64,000 nucleotides of DNA. Origin: JACQFZ01 sp045810625. Its GTDB lineage: Bacteria; Pseudomonadota; Gammaproteobacteria; Acidiferrobacterales; Sulfurifustaceae. The notes under the pieces were generated by a model. The model saw only the letters and a list, made by a program, of their open reading frames with translations, was not told the origin of the DNA and ran no database searches. Below are positions 56,425 through 64,000 of this stretch, one piece after another; the first letter of the stretch is position 1, and each line of letters opens with the position of its first letter. The stretch lies in assembly GCA_045810625.1 (NCBI GenBank), contig JBJMVQ010000069.1:1-64000 (forward strand), given 5' to 3'. The position numbers and the translations under genes are program-made.

Positions 56425-57408
56425 CTACACCTTTTGTGCGCTCGGCCCGTTGGTCACACCCGGCCGACCGATCTGAGACACGGAAACGATGCCGCGATAC
56501 CGCAAGTAGAGATTATTCAGGATCAGCGCACCGGTGGTGAGGCCCGCTCCGACCACCTGGGCAGGCGTCGGCACGAGCCCCTGTATCGCGGAAATCACAA
56601 ACGCGGTGAGCGGAACGAGATTGATGAACAGCATGCCATTCACCGGCGTCAAAATCTTGTTTCCGGAATTCCAACTCAATACGCCAACGAAACCTGCTGC
56701 AAACGCCATGTACATCAGATCCGGCACCACGGAGGCAATCGCATCGGCCGACGGCACGGGCACCAGGTCGGATACATATAAGAAACCGTTGATGGCGAAG
56801 ACGCTGGTCAATCCGAGCAACGTCGTCATTGTCGTGTACTTGATCGCCGACCAGGCCGGGAAGAACGTCGCGCCGACCGTGTAGAGCACCCAACACAAGA
56901 CACCCAGGACGATCAGAATGTTGGCCGCGTTGTGCGGCTGTTGCACGAGACCGAGAACGTCGCCCTTGGTGATGACCAACACCACGCCGACGAAAGACAT
57001 CAATATGAACAGAAACGAATAAACCGGTGGAACGGCTTTGCGGAGCACCCCGTTAACGAGCAAGGTCAGCATGGGCATGGTCGCCGAGATAATCGAAGCC
57101 GTGAGCGCACCGTCTTTGCCGGCGAGTTGTTGCCCCAAGAAAGCGAGAAACCCGAAGCCGGCAAACCCCGCGGTGCCAAAGAGCCACGCGAGAAAAGCGC
57201 GCTCGCCTTTGAGCGTTAAGCCGTCACGTCCCTCCATCCAGAGGAGCAGAGCGACGAAGGCGACGACGGCCAGGCCGTAACGCAGCGACGCGAAAATAAA
57301 CGGATCGACATGGGTCAGCGCGTGGCCCATGACGGGAAACATCGCGCCCCAAGACACCGTCGCGATAACACAATACAACGCACCTCGCGAATAACGCGAC
57401 TGCACCAT
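56425..57408 (-). CDS. EamA-family (DMT) transporter, copy 2
   Basis: The 327-aa protein has about ten membrane helices. It starts YCVIATVSWGAMFPVMGHAL, has ASLRYGLAVVAFVALLLW in the first half and GVLSWNSGNKILTPVNGMLF in the second. ATG 57408 has GAGGAGA 6 nt upstream; longer in-frame extensions precede this ribosome binding site. It is divergent from a LysR regulator that probably controls it. Confidence 0.88.
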   Translation of the reverse strand: MVQSRYSRGALYCVIATVSWGAMFPVMGHALTHVDPFIFASLRYGLAVVAFVALLLWMEGRDGLTLKGERAFLAWLFGTAGFAGFGFLAFLGQQLAGKDGALTASIISATMPMLTLLVNGVLRKAVPPVYSFLFILMSFVGVVLVITKGDVLGLVQQPHNAANILIVLGVLCWVLYTVGATFFPAWSAIKYTTMTTLLGLTSVFAINGFLYVSDLVPVPSADAIASVVPDLMYMAFAAGFVGVLSWNSGNKILTPVNGMLFINLVPLTAFVISAIQGLVPTPAQVVGAGLTTGALILNNLYLRYRGIVSVSQIGRPGVTNGPSAQKV

Positions 57409-57512
57409 AACGCTCTCCTCGTTCATGGATCGACATGCAGGGCGGATCATTCCACCGTCGCGGCGAAAGAACAATACGATTAAAATAAACACAACGTGTC
57501 TTATAGGAAACA

Positions 57513-58445
57513 ATGCCGATGACGCCGAACCTGTTGGACCACCTCACCGGAATGGCGGTGTTCGCGAAGGTCGTCGAAGCAAAAGGATTCTCGAACGCCG
57601 CGCGCCAGCTCGGGCTGACGAAGTCGGCGGTCAGCAAGAGAGTCGCATCCCTCGAGCGCTCACTCGGTGTCACCCTGCTGCACCGCACCACCCGAGCGCT
57701 GTCGTTGACCGAAGCGGGCCGCGTGCTCTATCGGCATGCCGCCGATACGTCACGGCTCGCGGAAACGGCGCGCGGCTCCGTCTCGCAACTCTCCGAAACG
57801 CCGCGCGGAACGCTGCGCGTCACGACGGCCGCTCCGTTTGGCAACCTTTGTCTGGCTCCCTTGCTACCCAAGTTTTTCGCGCGCTACCCCGACGTGCGCA
57901 TCCATCTGTCGATGACCGACCGGCTCGTCGATCTGGCCGACGAGGGCTTCGACCTCGCCATCCGACTCGCCCGCAAACTTCCGGACGGGCTCATCGCGCG
58001 CAAGCTGATGCCGGTCCAGTATGTCGTGTGCGCGGCACCGTCGTATCTAAAGCGCGCGCCGGCGCTGCGGACACCGCAGGATCTCGCCCGGCACAATTGC
58101 CTTTATTTTGCGCATGGCGACGTCGCGGATAAATGGGTCTTCGACGGCCCGGGTGGCCGTCAAACCGTCCGGATCACCGGAAACCTGATCGTGAACCACG
58201 CGGAGATCATTCGCGATGCGGTCGTCGCCGGGATGGGCGTGGGATTGATCTCCACCTTCACCGTCGCGCGGGAACTGAAGGCGGGCCGGCTGAAGGTCTT
58301 GCTGCCGAAATGGAAGCCGCAAGGCTCGTTCGGAGCGGCGTTCTACGCGGTCTGGCTGCCGCGCCGATACCTGCCGTCGGCGCTGCGCGTCTTCATCGAT
58401 TTCCTCGTCGAGCACCTACCGCTGCGCGAGCAGGTCGGCGCATAG
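57513..58445 (+). CDS. LysR-family transcriptional regulator divergent from the EamA gene
   Basis: The 310-aa protein has a LysR helix-turn-helix near 15-70 (FAKVVEAKGFSNAARQLGLTKSAVSKRV, seen as motifs) and a substrate-binding domain of the CrgA/AaeR-like group (TPRGTLRVTTAAPFG, LIARKLMPVQYVVCAAPSYL). AGGAAACA precedes ATG 57513. The 104-nt divergent region is AT-rich on the LysR side. It likely regulates the adjacent exporter. Confidence 0.92.
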   Translation: MPMTPNLLDHLTGMAVFAKVVEAKGFSNAARQLGLTKSAVSKRVASLERSLGVTLLHRTTRALSLTEAGRVLYRHAADTSRLAETARGSVSQLSETPRGTLRVTTAAPFGNLCLAPLLPKFFARYPDVRIHLSMTDRLVDLADEGFDLAIRLARKLPDGLIARKLMPVQYVVCAAPSYLKRAPALRTPQDLARHNCLYFAHGDVADKWVFDGPGGRQTVRITGNLIVNHAEIIRDAVVAGMGVGLISTFTVARELKAGRLKVLLPKWKPQGSFGAAFYAVWLPRRYLPSALRVFIDFLVEHLPLREQVGA

Positions 58446-58530
58446 ACGACGGCCCGCCCAGAGTCGAGAGCGAGTCGGGACCTTTGGAGAAGTGAGCGAC
58501 GAATCCTCCCGACGCACCGCGCGGCGAAGC

Positions 58531-58568
58531 AGACGACGGCGTGTATCTCCGAGCCGAGGACCTGCGGT
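58531..58568. repeat. 38-nt block shared with 43731-43768
   Basis: The block starts agacgacggcgtgta and ends gaggacctgcggt, with two mismatches between copies. In both places an M23-type N-terminus starts about 55-62 nt further on. It is better conserved than the coding part that follows, which suggests a regulatory element or the edge of a divergent gene lost here. Confidence 0.7.
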
Positions 58569-58630
58569 GTCTGAAATTTGAAGCGGCGCGCCTTTCCCTT
58601 ATCATCGACGCCCTCGATTGAGGGCTTAGT

Positions 58631-60001
58631 ATGCGACGGAAAACGCAGCTGTCGTTCAACCACAAACTCAGTTTCGGCAATGCGCGGCCAAAACGATCGT
58701 TTCGATGGGTCTTCGCGCTCCTGACGTTCCCGCTGCTCGGCGGCGTGCTCGCCTACGGGCTACCGAAGGACGTGATCCCGCGCGTCCCGTTACCGACAGC
58801 TGCCGCGCCCGCTCCCGCTGAGACACCTGCGGAAACACCGGTCGCGGAAGCGCCGGCCGTTCCCGAGCCGCATACCGACCGGATCGACTTCGTCGTCCGG
58901 CGCGACGATACGCTCGAAAGAATCTTCCGCGCGCTCAAGCTGAGCCTCAACGATCTCACCGCGATCCTCGGTGTTCCCGCGGCACGACAGAATTTGGCGC
59001 AAATCAAACCCGGCGCGCAGATTACCGTGGTGCACGCGGACGGCGCAGTTAAATCGCTGAGCTACCGGACCAGTGAAACAGAAACGCTCTCGGTTGCGCG
59101 CAACGCGACCGGTTTCGCCGCGGAAGTCATCAAGACGGCGATCGAAGTCAAAACGGTACCGGCGCACGCGACGGTCGACGCTTCCTTGTTTACCGCCGCT
59201 CGCACCGCCGGCGTGAGCCCGGAAACGATGTTGCAGCTCGCCAACGACGTTTTCGGCTGGGAGATCGACTTCGCGCTCGACATCCGCCGCGGCGATCGCT
59301 TCAATTTGGTTTACGAAAACAAATACCACGACGGGGAGTACATCGGCGACGGCCGCATCCTGGCCGCGGAATTCGTCAACGACGGGGAAGCGCATCGCGC
59401 CGTTTACTACGCCTCGTCGGACGGCAGGGTCGCGGGCTATTTCACGCCGGACGGACGGAGCGTGCGCCGAGCGTTCCTGCGCACACCGCTCGATTTCACC
59501 CGCGCCAGCCTCGCGTTCAATCCGGCCCGGCCGCAACCGGTCCTGCACATGATCCGCGCTCACCAGGGCGTGGATTACGTCGCCCCGACGGGGACGATCG
59601 TCAAAGCGGCGGGCGATGGCCGCGTGAGCTTTGCCGGGGAGAACGGGGACTACGGTAAGGTGATCATCATCGACCATGGCGCCGGCGTTTCCACGCTGTA
59701 CGCGCACCTGGCGACGTTCGAGAAAGGTTTGCACAACGGTCAGGAAGTGAAACAGGGCGATGTGATCGGCACCGTCGGCCGCACCGGTGCGGCGACCGGC
59801 CCGCACCTGCACTACGAGTACCGCGTCAAAGGAACGCCGACCGATCCGCGGACGGTCAAACTGGCGGAAGGCGCAAGGATTCCGGCTGCTTACGCAGAAG
59901 ATTTCCAGACCAAAGCCAAGGTGCTTCTCGCTGAAATCGAGCGGGCGCCGCAAACGATCGCGACCGCATCGCCGGCGAACGCGGCATCGCCGATGAACTG
60001 A
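58631..60001 (+). CDS. M23-family (LytM) peptidoglycan endopeptidase
   Basis: The 456-aa protein has a short cytoplasmic start (FNHKLSFG), one membrane helix (about 26-45), a Pro/Ala-rich linker and an OapA/LysM-like domain (about 85-140). The C-terminal M23 domain (about 305-405) has zinc ligands in RAHQGVDYVAP and HLHYEYRV. Such enzymes cut cross-links in the periplasm during growth or division. ATG 58631 is chosen for its match to the remnant at 43.8 kb. A terminator-like hairpin follows. Confidence 0.92.
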   Translation: MRRKTQLSFNHKLSFGNARPKRSFRWVFALLTFPLLGGVLAYGLPKDVIPRVPLPTAAAPAPAETPAETPVAEAPAVPEPHTDRIDFVVRRDDTLERIFRALKLSLNDLTAILGVPAARQNLAQIKPGAQITVVHADGAVKSLSYRTSETETLSVARNATGFAAEVIKTAIEVKTVPAHATVDASLFTAARTAGVSPETMLQLANDVFGWEIDFALDIRRGDRFNLVYENKYHDGEYIGDGRILAAEFVNDGEAHRAVYYASSDGRVAGYFTPDGRSVRRAFLRTPLDFTRASLAFNPARPQPVLHMIRAHQGVDYVAPTGTIVKAAGDGRVSFAGENGDYGKVIIIDHGAGVSTLYAHLATFEKGLHNGQEVKQGDVIGTVGRTGAATGPHLHYEYRVKGTPTDPRTVKLAEGARIPAAYAEDFQTKAKVLLAEIERAPQTIATASPANAASPMN

Positions 60002-60014
60002 GACCCAGTCGAGC

Positions 60015-60050
60015 GTTCGATGCATCGGGCACGGGCCTGATGCATCGAAC
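60015..60050 (+). terminator. 12-bp hairpin after the M23 peptidase gene
   Basis: The arms gttcgatgcatc (60015-60026) and gatgcatcgaac (60039-60050) are perfectly complementary around a 12-nt loop. A short cgttt follows, not a full T-run. It sits 14 nt past the stop and is a likely 3' end of the M23 transcript. Confidence 0.55.
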
Positions 60051-60152
60051 CGTTTCAGCAGACAACTCCCCTCTCCTTCGCCTGCCGTCCGCTCTTCCAT
60101 CCGGGGGCGGCTTGATTCCTTCGCGGCGGTCTCCCGGCATGTTCGTTCTCGG

Positions 60153-60731
60153 TTACTTCTCCTTCGGCACCCGACCCATCAAGTAAAACTCCGGGTTCGG
60201 CATCATATCGGCGAAGTTCGCCATCCGATTCGACAGGCCGAAGAACGCCGTGATCGCGGCGATGTCCCAGATGTCTTCGTCGGAAAAACCGTGCGCGTGC
60301 AGCGCGTCGAAATCCGCGTCTTCGATTTCGTGCGCGCGCAGGCAGACTTTCATCGCGAAGTCGAGCATCGCGCGCTGCCGCGGCGTGATGTCCGCTTTGC
60401 GATGGTTGACCGCGACCTGATCGGCCACGAACGGCTTCTTTTCGTAGATGCGCAGCAACGCGCCGTGCGCCACGACGCAGTAGAGGCAGTTGTTGGCCGC
60501 GCTCGTCGCCGTGACGATCATTTCGCGATCGCCCTTGGTCAGCGACCCGCCCTCCTTGAGCATGAGCGTGTCGTGATACGCGAAGAACGCGCGCCACTCC
60601 TCCGGCCGGCGCGCAAGCGCCAGGAACACGTTGGGCACGAAGCCGGCCTTTTCCTGCACCTTCAGGATGCGCTCCCGTATGTCTTCGGGCAGATCCTTCA
60701 GCTCGGGGAAGGGATAGCGAGTGGTCGGCAC
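60153..60731 (-). CDS. AhpD-like peroxidase-related protein (CMD family)
   Basis: The 192-aa protein keeps the AhpD redox site as CLYCVVAH, with EMIVTATSAANN before it. This matches the uncharacterised peroxidase-related enzyme subfamily. The two cysteines could give thiol peroxidase or disulfide-reductase activity. It contrasts with the other CMD-family protein at 34.7 kb, which lacks the second cysteine. ATG 60731 follows a GGAGG-like stretch. Confidence 0.88.
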   Translation of the reverse strand: MPTTRYPFPELKDLPEDIRERILKVQEKAGFVPNVFLALARRPEEWRAFFAYHDTLMLKEGGSLTKGDREMIVTATSAANNCLYCVVAHGALLRIYEKKPFVADQVAVNHRKADITPRQRAMLDFAMKVCLRAHEIEDADFDALHAHGFSDEDIWDIAAITAFFGLSNRMANFADMMPNPEFYLMGRVPKEK

Positions 60732-60980
60732 GAAAGCCTCCTATCAATTGAACTGAATCGACATGGTTCCGCTGGTGCTGTTCGGTCGTCGCCATCTTCC
60801 GGCAGGCGTGCATTGCACGACGGATCTCGGCACTGCTCCGTCCCGGGCGACGAGCCGCGGGCGAGTGTAGCTTAGACGAGGCAACGCAAATACATCCCCC
60901 ACGTCGACACTTTCCCCGGCTCCCGTCAAAATAGCTCAGCCCCTGGAGAGCGTTGCATTACGGAATAACAAATCATCGCC

Positions 60981-62111
60981 GTGCCGCCCCCCGACTTACA
61001 AGAGCCGCGCGCCGAGGCGCCAGCCAGCCGCGTATCCACGATCGAGCTGTTCTTCGATCTGGTTTTCGTATTCACCGTGACGCAGATCACGCATCTGGTC
61101 GATCACGCACACGGCGCGGCCGACTTCTTGCGCGCACTGCTAGTCCTGGTGCTCATATGGTGGATGTACGCGGGCTACGCCTGGCTGACCAACGGCGTGG
61201 GCGCGGGACGCCGGATGCGCTTGGTGCTGATCGCCGGCGCCGCCGGCTTTCTCGTTATTTCACAAGCGATCCCCGGAAGCTTTACCGCCGACACGCTGAC
61301 GTTTGGTCTCGCTTATCTGTACATCGTATTGCTGCACCTGGCCGCGTTCGCCTCCCAGGGAGGAAAGCACCTCGCGCGCGCGATTCTGCGTGTCGCGCCG
61401 TATAACGCCGGCGCTGCCGTGCTCGTCATCGCCGCCGCGTTTCTCGATCCGGCGTGGAAATTGGCTTTCTTTGCCGCCGCCGCGTCGCTCTTCGTCATCA
61501 CTACCGTGCTCCGGCTGGAGGAGCGCTTTTCCATCAACGCACCCCATTTCGTCGAGCGCCACGGGCTCGTCATCATGATTGTGTTAGGCGAATCGGTCGT
61601 GGCGATCGGCAGCGGCGCCGTCGACCGCGCGCTCGATGCCGAGACCGTCGCCGAGATCGTCTTGTCTCTGCTCCTCATCGCGACGTTATGGTGGAGCTAC
61701 TTCGATCGCGACGACGAGCGCGCCGAGCATGCGATGGCGTCGACGCCGCCGAAAGCGCGCTCGCGAATGGCGATCCTCTACTGGTATGCGCACCTCGTGA
61801 TGATTTGCGGCGTGGTGCTGGTCGCCGCCGGCGTCAAACAAGCGATGGCCGTCGGCGCCGCGCCGGTTTCGGCGGCTGCGTGGATGCTCGCCGCCGGAAT
61901 CGCGGTGTATCTCCTCGGCGACATTCTATTCCGATGGATCATCGACGCGCGACCGCTCGCGATGCGCGCGCTCGGCGCCATTCTCGCGCCGGTCTTCGCC
62001 GCGCTGGGAGTCGTGTCCGGAGCGGCAATCGAGCTCGCGGCGCTTTCCGTTCTCGTCGCGGTCGTTCTATTCAGCGAGCGTCGTTTTCCGATCGGCTCAC
62101 ACGCTCGATAA
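60981..62111 (+). CDS. Low-temperature-requirement A (LtrA) family membrane protein
   Basis: The 376-aa protein has about ten membrane helices. It starts with the LtrA signature IELFFDLVFVFTVTQITHL and has the second conserved stretch ERHGLVIMIVLGESVVAIG followed by WWSYFDRDDER. LtrA was named from a Listeria mutant impaired at low temperature. Its molecular function is unknown. The start is GTG at 60981, with only a weak ribosome binding site. Confidence 0.9.
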   Translation: MPPPDLQEPRAEAPASRVSTIELFFDLVFVFTVTQITHLVDHAHGAADFLRALLVLVLIWWMYAGYAWLTNGVGAGRRMRLVLIAGAAGFLVISQAIPGSFTADTLTFGLAYLYIVLLHLAAFASQGGKHLARAILRVAPYNAGAAVLVIAAAFLDPAWKLAFFAAAASLFVITTVLRLEERFSINAPHFVERHGLVIMIVLGESVVAIGSGAVDRALDAETVAEIVLSLLLIATLWWSYFDRDDERAEHAMASTPPKARSRMAILYWYAHLVMICGVVLVAAGVKQAMAVGAAPVSAAAWMLAAGIAVYLLGDILFRWIIDARPLAMRALGAILAPVFAALGVVSGAAIELAALSVLVAVVLFSERRFPIGSHAR

Positions 62112-62306
62112 GACGCTGCCCGAACGCAACATGCTCTTCCCGGGCGCTGCCTGAACGCGGCTGTCACGCGCGTCGCGGCAAATCGGCCGCAAACCCCCGC
62201 GACAGCCTGTGCAGCACTGCGCCGGAGAAGCCGATGGAGCGCTCGACGTTGAAGGGGTCTGGGGCCGTCCGGTTGGTACTAGAAGCTCTCGCCTCCTTAT
62301 TCGCCC

Positions 62307-64000
62307 CTAATGACGCGATCGCGCGGACTCACGATCCGCTAAGAGCCTCATCAGCGCGCTGTAGTCGATCGGTTTTACCAGATGGTAATCGAATCCGACC
62401 TCTTTCGACTTCTCTCGGTCCTCTTGCTGCCCCCATCCCGTCACCGCGATCAGCGTCATCTTCTTGCCCCACGGCTGTTCGCGAATGCGCCGGCAGGCTT
62501 CGTAGCCGTTCAATTTCGGCATGCCGATGTCGAGGAGCACGGTGTCCGGACGCTGCTGTTCGGCGGTCCGCACCGCCTCCAGCCCGTCGGACGCGATCCA
62601 AATCTCGTTGCCGGTCATTCGCAATAGCGACGCAAGCGATTGGGCGTTGTCGGCGTTATCGTCGGCGATCACGATGCGACGGCGCGCGGTGGCCGCTGAA
62701 TCGCCTTTCGGTGGAGTCGCCCCGCGCGTCAGCAACGAGTTGTCCGGCAGCGTCGGCAGGCCAACGACGAACTCGCTGCCGCGCCCGGGTCCGGCGCTGA
62801 ACGCCCTGACGCTTCCCCCGTGCAACTCGACCAGCTGCTTGACGAGCGCCAGGCCGATGCCGAGGCCGGGCTTCGGGCGCTCCAGCGGTCGAACGACTTG
62901 CGCGAACATTTCGAATACTTCGTCCAGTTTGTCGACCGGGATACCGGCGCCGTTGTCCTTCACCGAAACAATGACCCGATCGTTCTTACGCTCCGCTGCT
63001 ACGTTGATCGTGCCGCCGCGCTCGGTGTACTTCGACGCGTTGTCGAGAAGGTTGGCGAATACCTGCGCCAAGCGGGCGACATCGCCTTCGAGGAAGACCG
63101 GTTCGCGCGGCAGCGACACGACGAGATGCTGGCCCGCGTCGTCGATTTGCCGCGCGCACGGCTCGAGCGCTTGGTCGAAAACGGTGCGAAGCTCCGCCGG
63201 CTCTTTGCGCAGCTCGAGCTTGCCGCGCGTAATGCGATTGACGTCGAGCAGATCGTCGATCAGCCGTACCATGTGCGTCACCTGCCGATCGATCATATCC
63301 CGCGACGCATCGAGGAGCGGGTCGTTGCGAGTACGAAGCTTCATGATCTGCACGGCGTTGCGAATCGGCGCCAGTGGATTGCGCAGCTCGTGCGCCAAGG
63401 TGGCGAGGAATTCGCCCTTGCGTCGATCGGCTTCGCGTAACGCCGCTTCCGCCTGCTTTCGATCGGTGATATCCGGGCTGCTGCCCGCCATTCCAAGAAA
63501 CTCGCCGGCCGCCGAATATCGCGGGGTCCCATACGAATCCACCCAGCGCCATTCGCCGTCGGCGCGGCGGACGCGCGCCTGTGCACGAAAGGGTTTGCGT
63601 TCGTTCAGCGCAATGAAAAACGGCGCCGTATAGCTCGAATGGTCCTCGGGATGGATCAACTGCTGCCATCCGCCCGACTGTACGGTTTCCAACGTCGTTC
63701 CGAAGAAATTGCAATACGCCTGGTTCACGAATTGAATCTTGCCGGCGGCGTCGGTGACCCAGATCATGGCCGGGGTTCCGTCCGCCATCGCGCGGAATCG
63801 CCCCTCACTTTCGCGCAACGCCGCTTCGGCGCGCTTGCGTTCGTCGATATCCTGAACCATGGCGATGGCGCGGAAGGTGTCGTTCGCCGCACCGCGGAAA
63901 GGTACTGCCGAAACGAGCAACCAACGCTCCCGCCCGTCGTCGTCCGCATAGACGAATTCGATGCCGGGACTCACGGCTTCGCCACGCAACGCGCGAGGGG
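62307..64000 (-). CDS. Hybrid sensor histidine kinase, N-terminus cut by the window edge
   Basis: The visible 564 codons hold, in order, the end of one PAS domain (LVSAVPFRG, then VQDIDERKRAE) and a complete second PAS (FRAMADGTPAMIWVTDAAG to SSPDITDRKQAE). A HisKA helix with the phospho-acceptor histidine in LATLAHELRNPLAPI follows. Next is an HATPase with NLLDNASKYT, KDNGAGIP and GLGIGLALVKQLVE, then a receiver domain with DD, LLDIGMPKLNG and a conserved KP. The frame stays open to position 64000, so more sensor domains lie to the right. The visible part has no membrane helix. Confidence 0.9.
   Translation of the reverse strand, partial: PRALRGEAVSPGIEFVYADDDGRERWLLVSAVPFRGAANDTFRAIAMVQDIDERKRAEAALRESEGRFRAMADGTPAMIWVTDAAGKIQFVNQAYCNFFGTTLETVQSGGWQQLIHPEDHSSYTAPFFIALNERKPFRAQARVRRADGEWRWVDSYGTPRYSAAGEFLGMAGSSPDITDRKQAEAALREADRRKGEFLATLAHELRNPLAPIRNAVQIMKLRTRNDPLLDASRDMIDRQVTHMVRLIDDLLDVNRITRGKLELRKEPAELRTVFDQALEPCARQIDDAGQHLVVSLPREPVFLEGDVARLAQVFANLLDNASKYTERGGTINVAAERKNDRVIVSVKDNGAGIPVDKLDEVFEMFAQVVRPLERPKPGLGIGLALVKQLVELHGGSVRAFSAGPGRGSEFVVGLPTLPDNSLLTRGATPPKGDSAATARRRIVIADDNADNAQSLASLLRMTGNEIWIASDGLEAVRTAEQQRPDTVLLDIGMPKLNGYEACRRIREQPWGKKMTLIAVTGWGQQEDREKSKEVGFDYHLVKPIDYSALMRLLADRESARSRH

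Overview
The window is about 64 kb of GC-rich, densely coded chromosomal DNA that fits a betaproteobacterium. The main evidence is the gene order leuC-leuD-leuB-asd-fimV with a divergent LysR regulator, a full-length cobalamin-dependent MetH, and proteins of Burkholderiales/Nitrosomonadales type such as FimV with LysM, DUF3391-HD-GYP, LtrA and DUF4136. I see no insertion sequence, integrase, phage gene, CRISPR array or rRNA. The genus cannot be read from the sequence.

Layout. (1) 0-1 kb: two minus-strand tRNA genes (Pro-TGG, then Arg-TCT) share a strong promoter. A partial tandem duplication lies at the 3' end of tRNA-Arg. (2) 0.7-4.4 kb: folD, a short-form pgi, an MtfA-type zinc peptidase and a rhomboid protease, all on the plus strand. 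(3) 4.6-9.4 kb: a chemoreceptor with an unusual C-terminal Cache-like domain, then thyA-folA translationally coupled to the first of two tandem outer-membrane barrel paralogues. (4) 9.4-18.7 kb: fimV, asd and the leucine operon leuC-leuD-VOC-leuB on the minus strand, with a divergent LysR regulator and a coupled hypothetical gene. (5) 18.8-24.7 kb: a large REC-GAF-PAS-GAF-GGDEF(degenerate)-EAL protein, aroC and a MipA/OmpV porin-like protein. (6) 24.9-35.7 kb: a TraB/GumN protein, a zinc-metallopeptidase/ATP-grasp pair with overlapping genes, metH, a PEP mutase/isocitrate lyase homologue, a secreted tandem CBM6 protein, and a divergent pair of a carboxymuconolactone decarboxylase homologue and an HxlR regulator with a twin operator-like repeat. 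(7) 36-43.4 kb: a DUF3391-HD-GYP phosphodiesterase, a Rieske-FAD reductase, a four-gene module (metallophosphoesterase, type-1 copper cupredoxin, ECF sigma factor, zinc-finger anti-sigma factor) and a mechanosensitive-channel-like protein ended by a perfect terminator. (8) 43.4-64 kb: accessory and housekeeping genes. These include a truncated copy of the start of an M23 peptidase whose intact paralogue is at 58.6 kb, an FMN 2-hydroxyacid dehydrogenase, a host-attachment family protein, two EamA transporters, a pore-loop-like small membrane protein, a PQQ dehydrogenase, a D-2-hydroxyacid dehydrogenase, an epoxide-hydrolase-like enzyme, pepN, a second LysR, an AhpD-like protein, LtrA, and a hybrid histidine kinase cut by the right edge.

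How the genes work together. FolD, ThyA, FolA and MetH cover much of folate-dependent one-carbon metabolism. LeuC/D/B, Asd and AroC are amino-acid biosynthesis. Several proteins point to surface and motility control through c-di-GMP, chemotaxis and polar organisation: the EAL protein, the HD-GYP protein, the chemoreceptor and FimV. The least explained units are the ECF/anti-sigma/cupredoxin/phosphoesterase module (39.6-42.3 kb) and the metallopeptidase/ATP-grasp pair (25.9-28.0 kb). Both look like coherent operons whose substrates cannot be deduced from the sequence.
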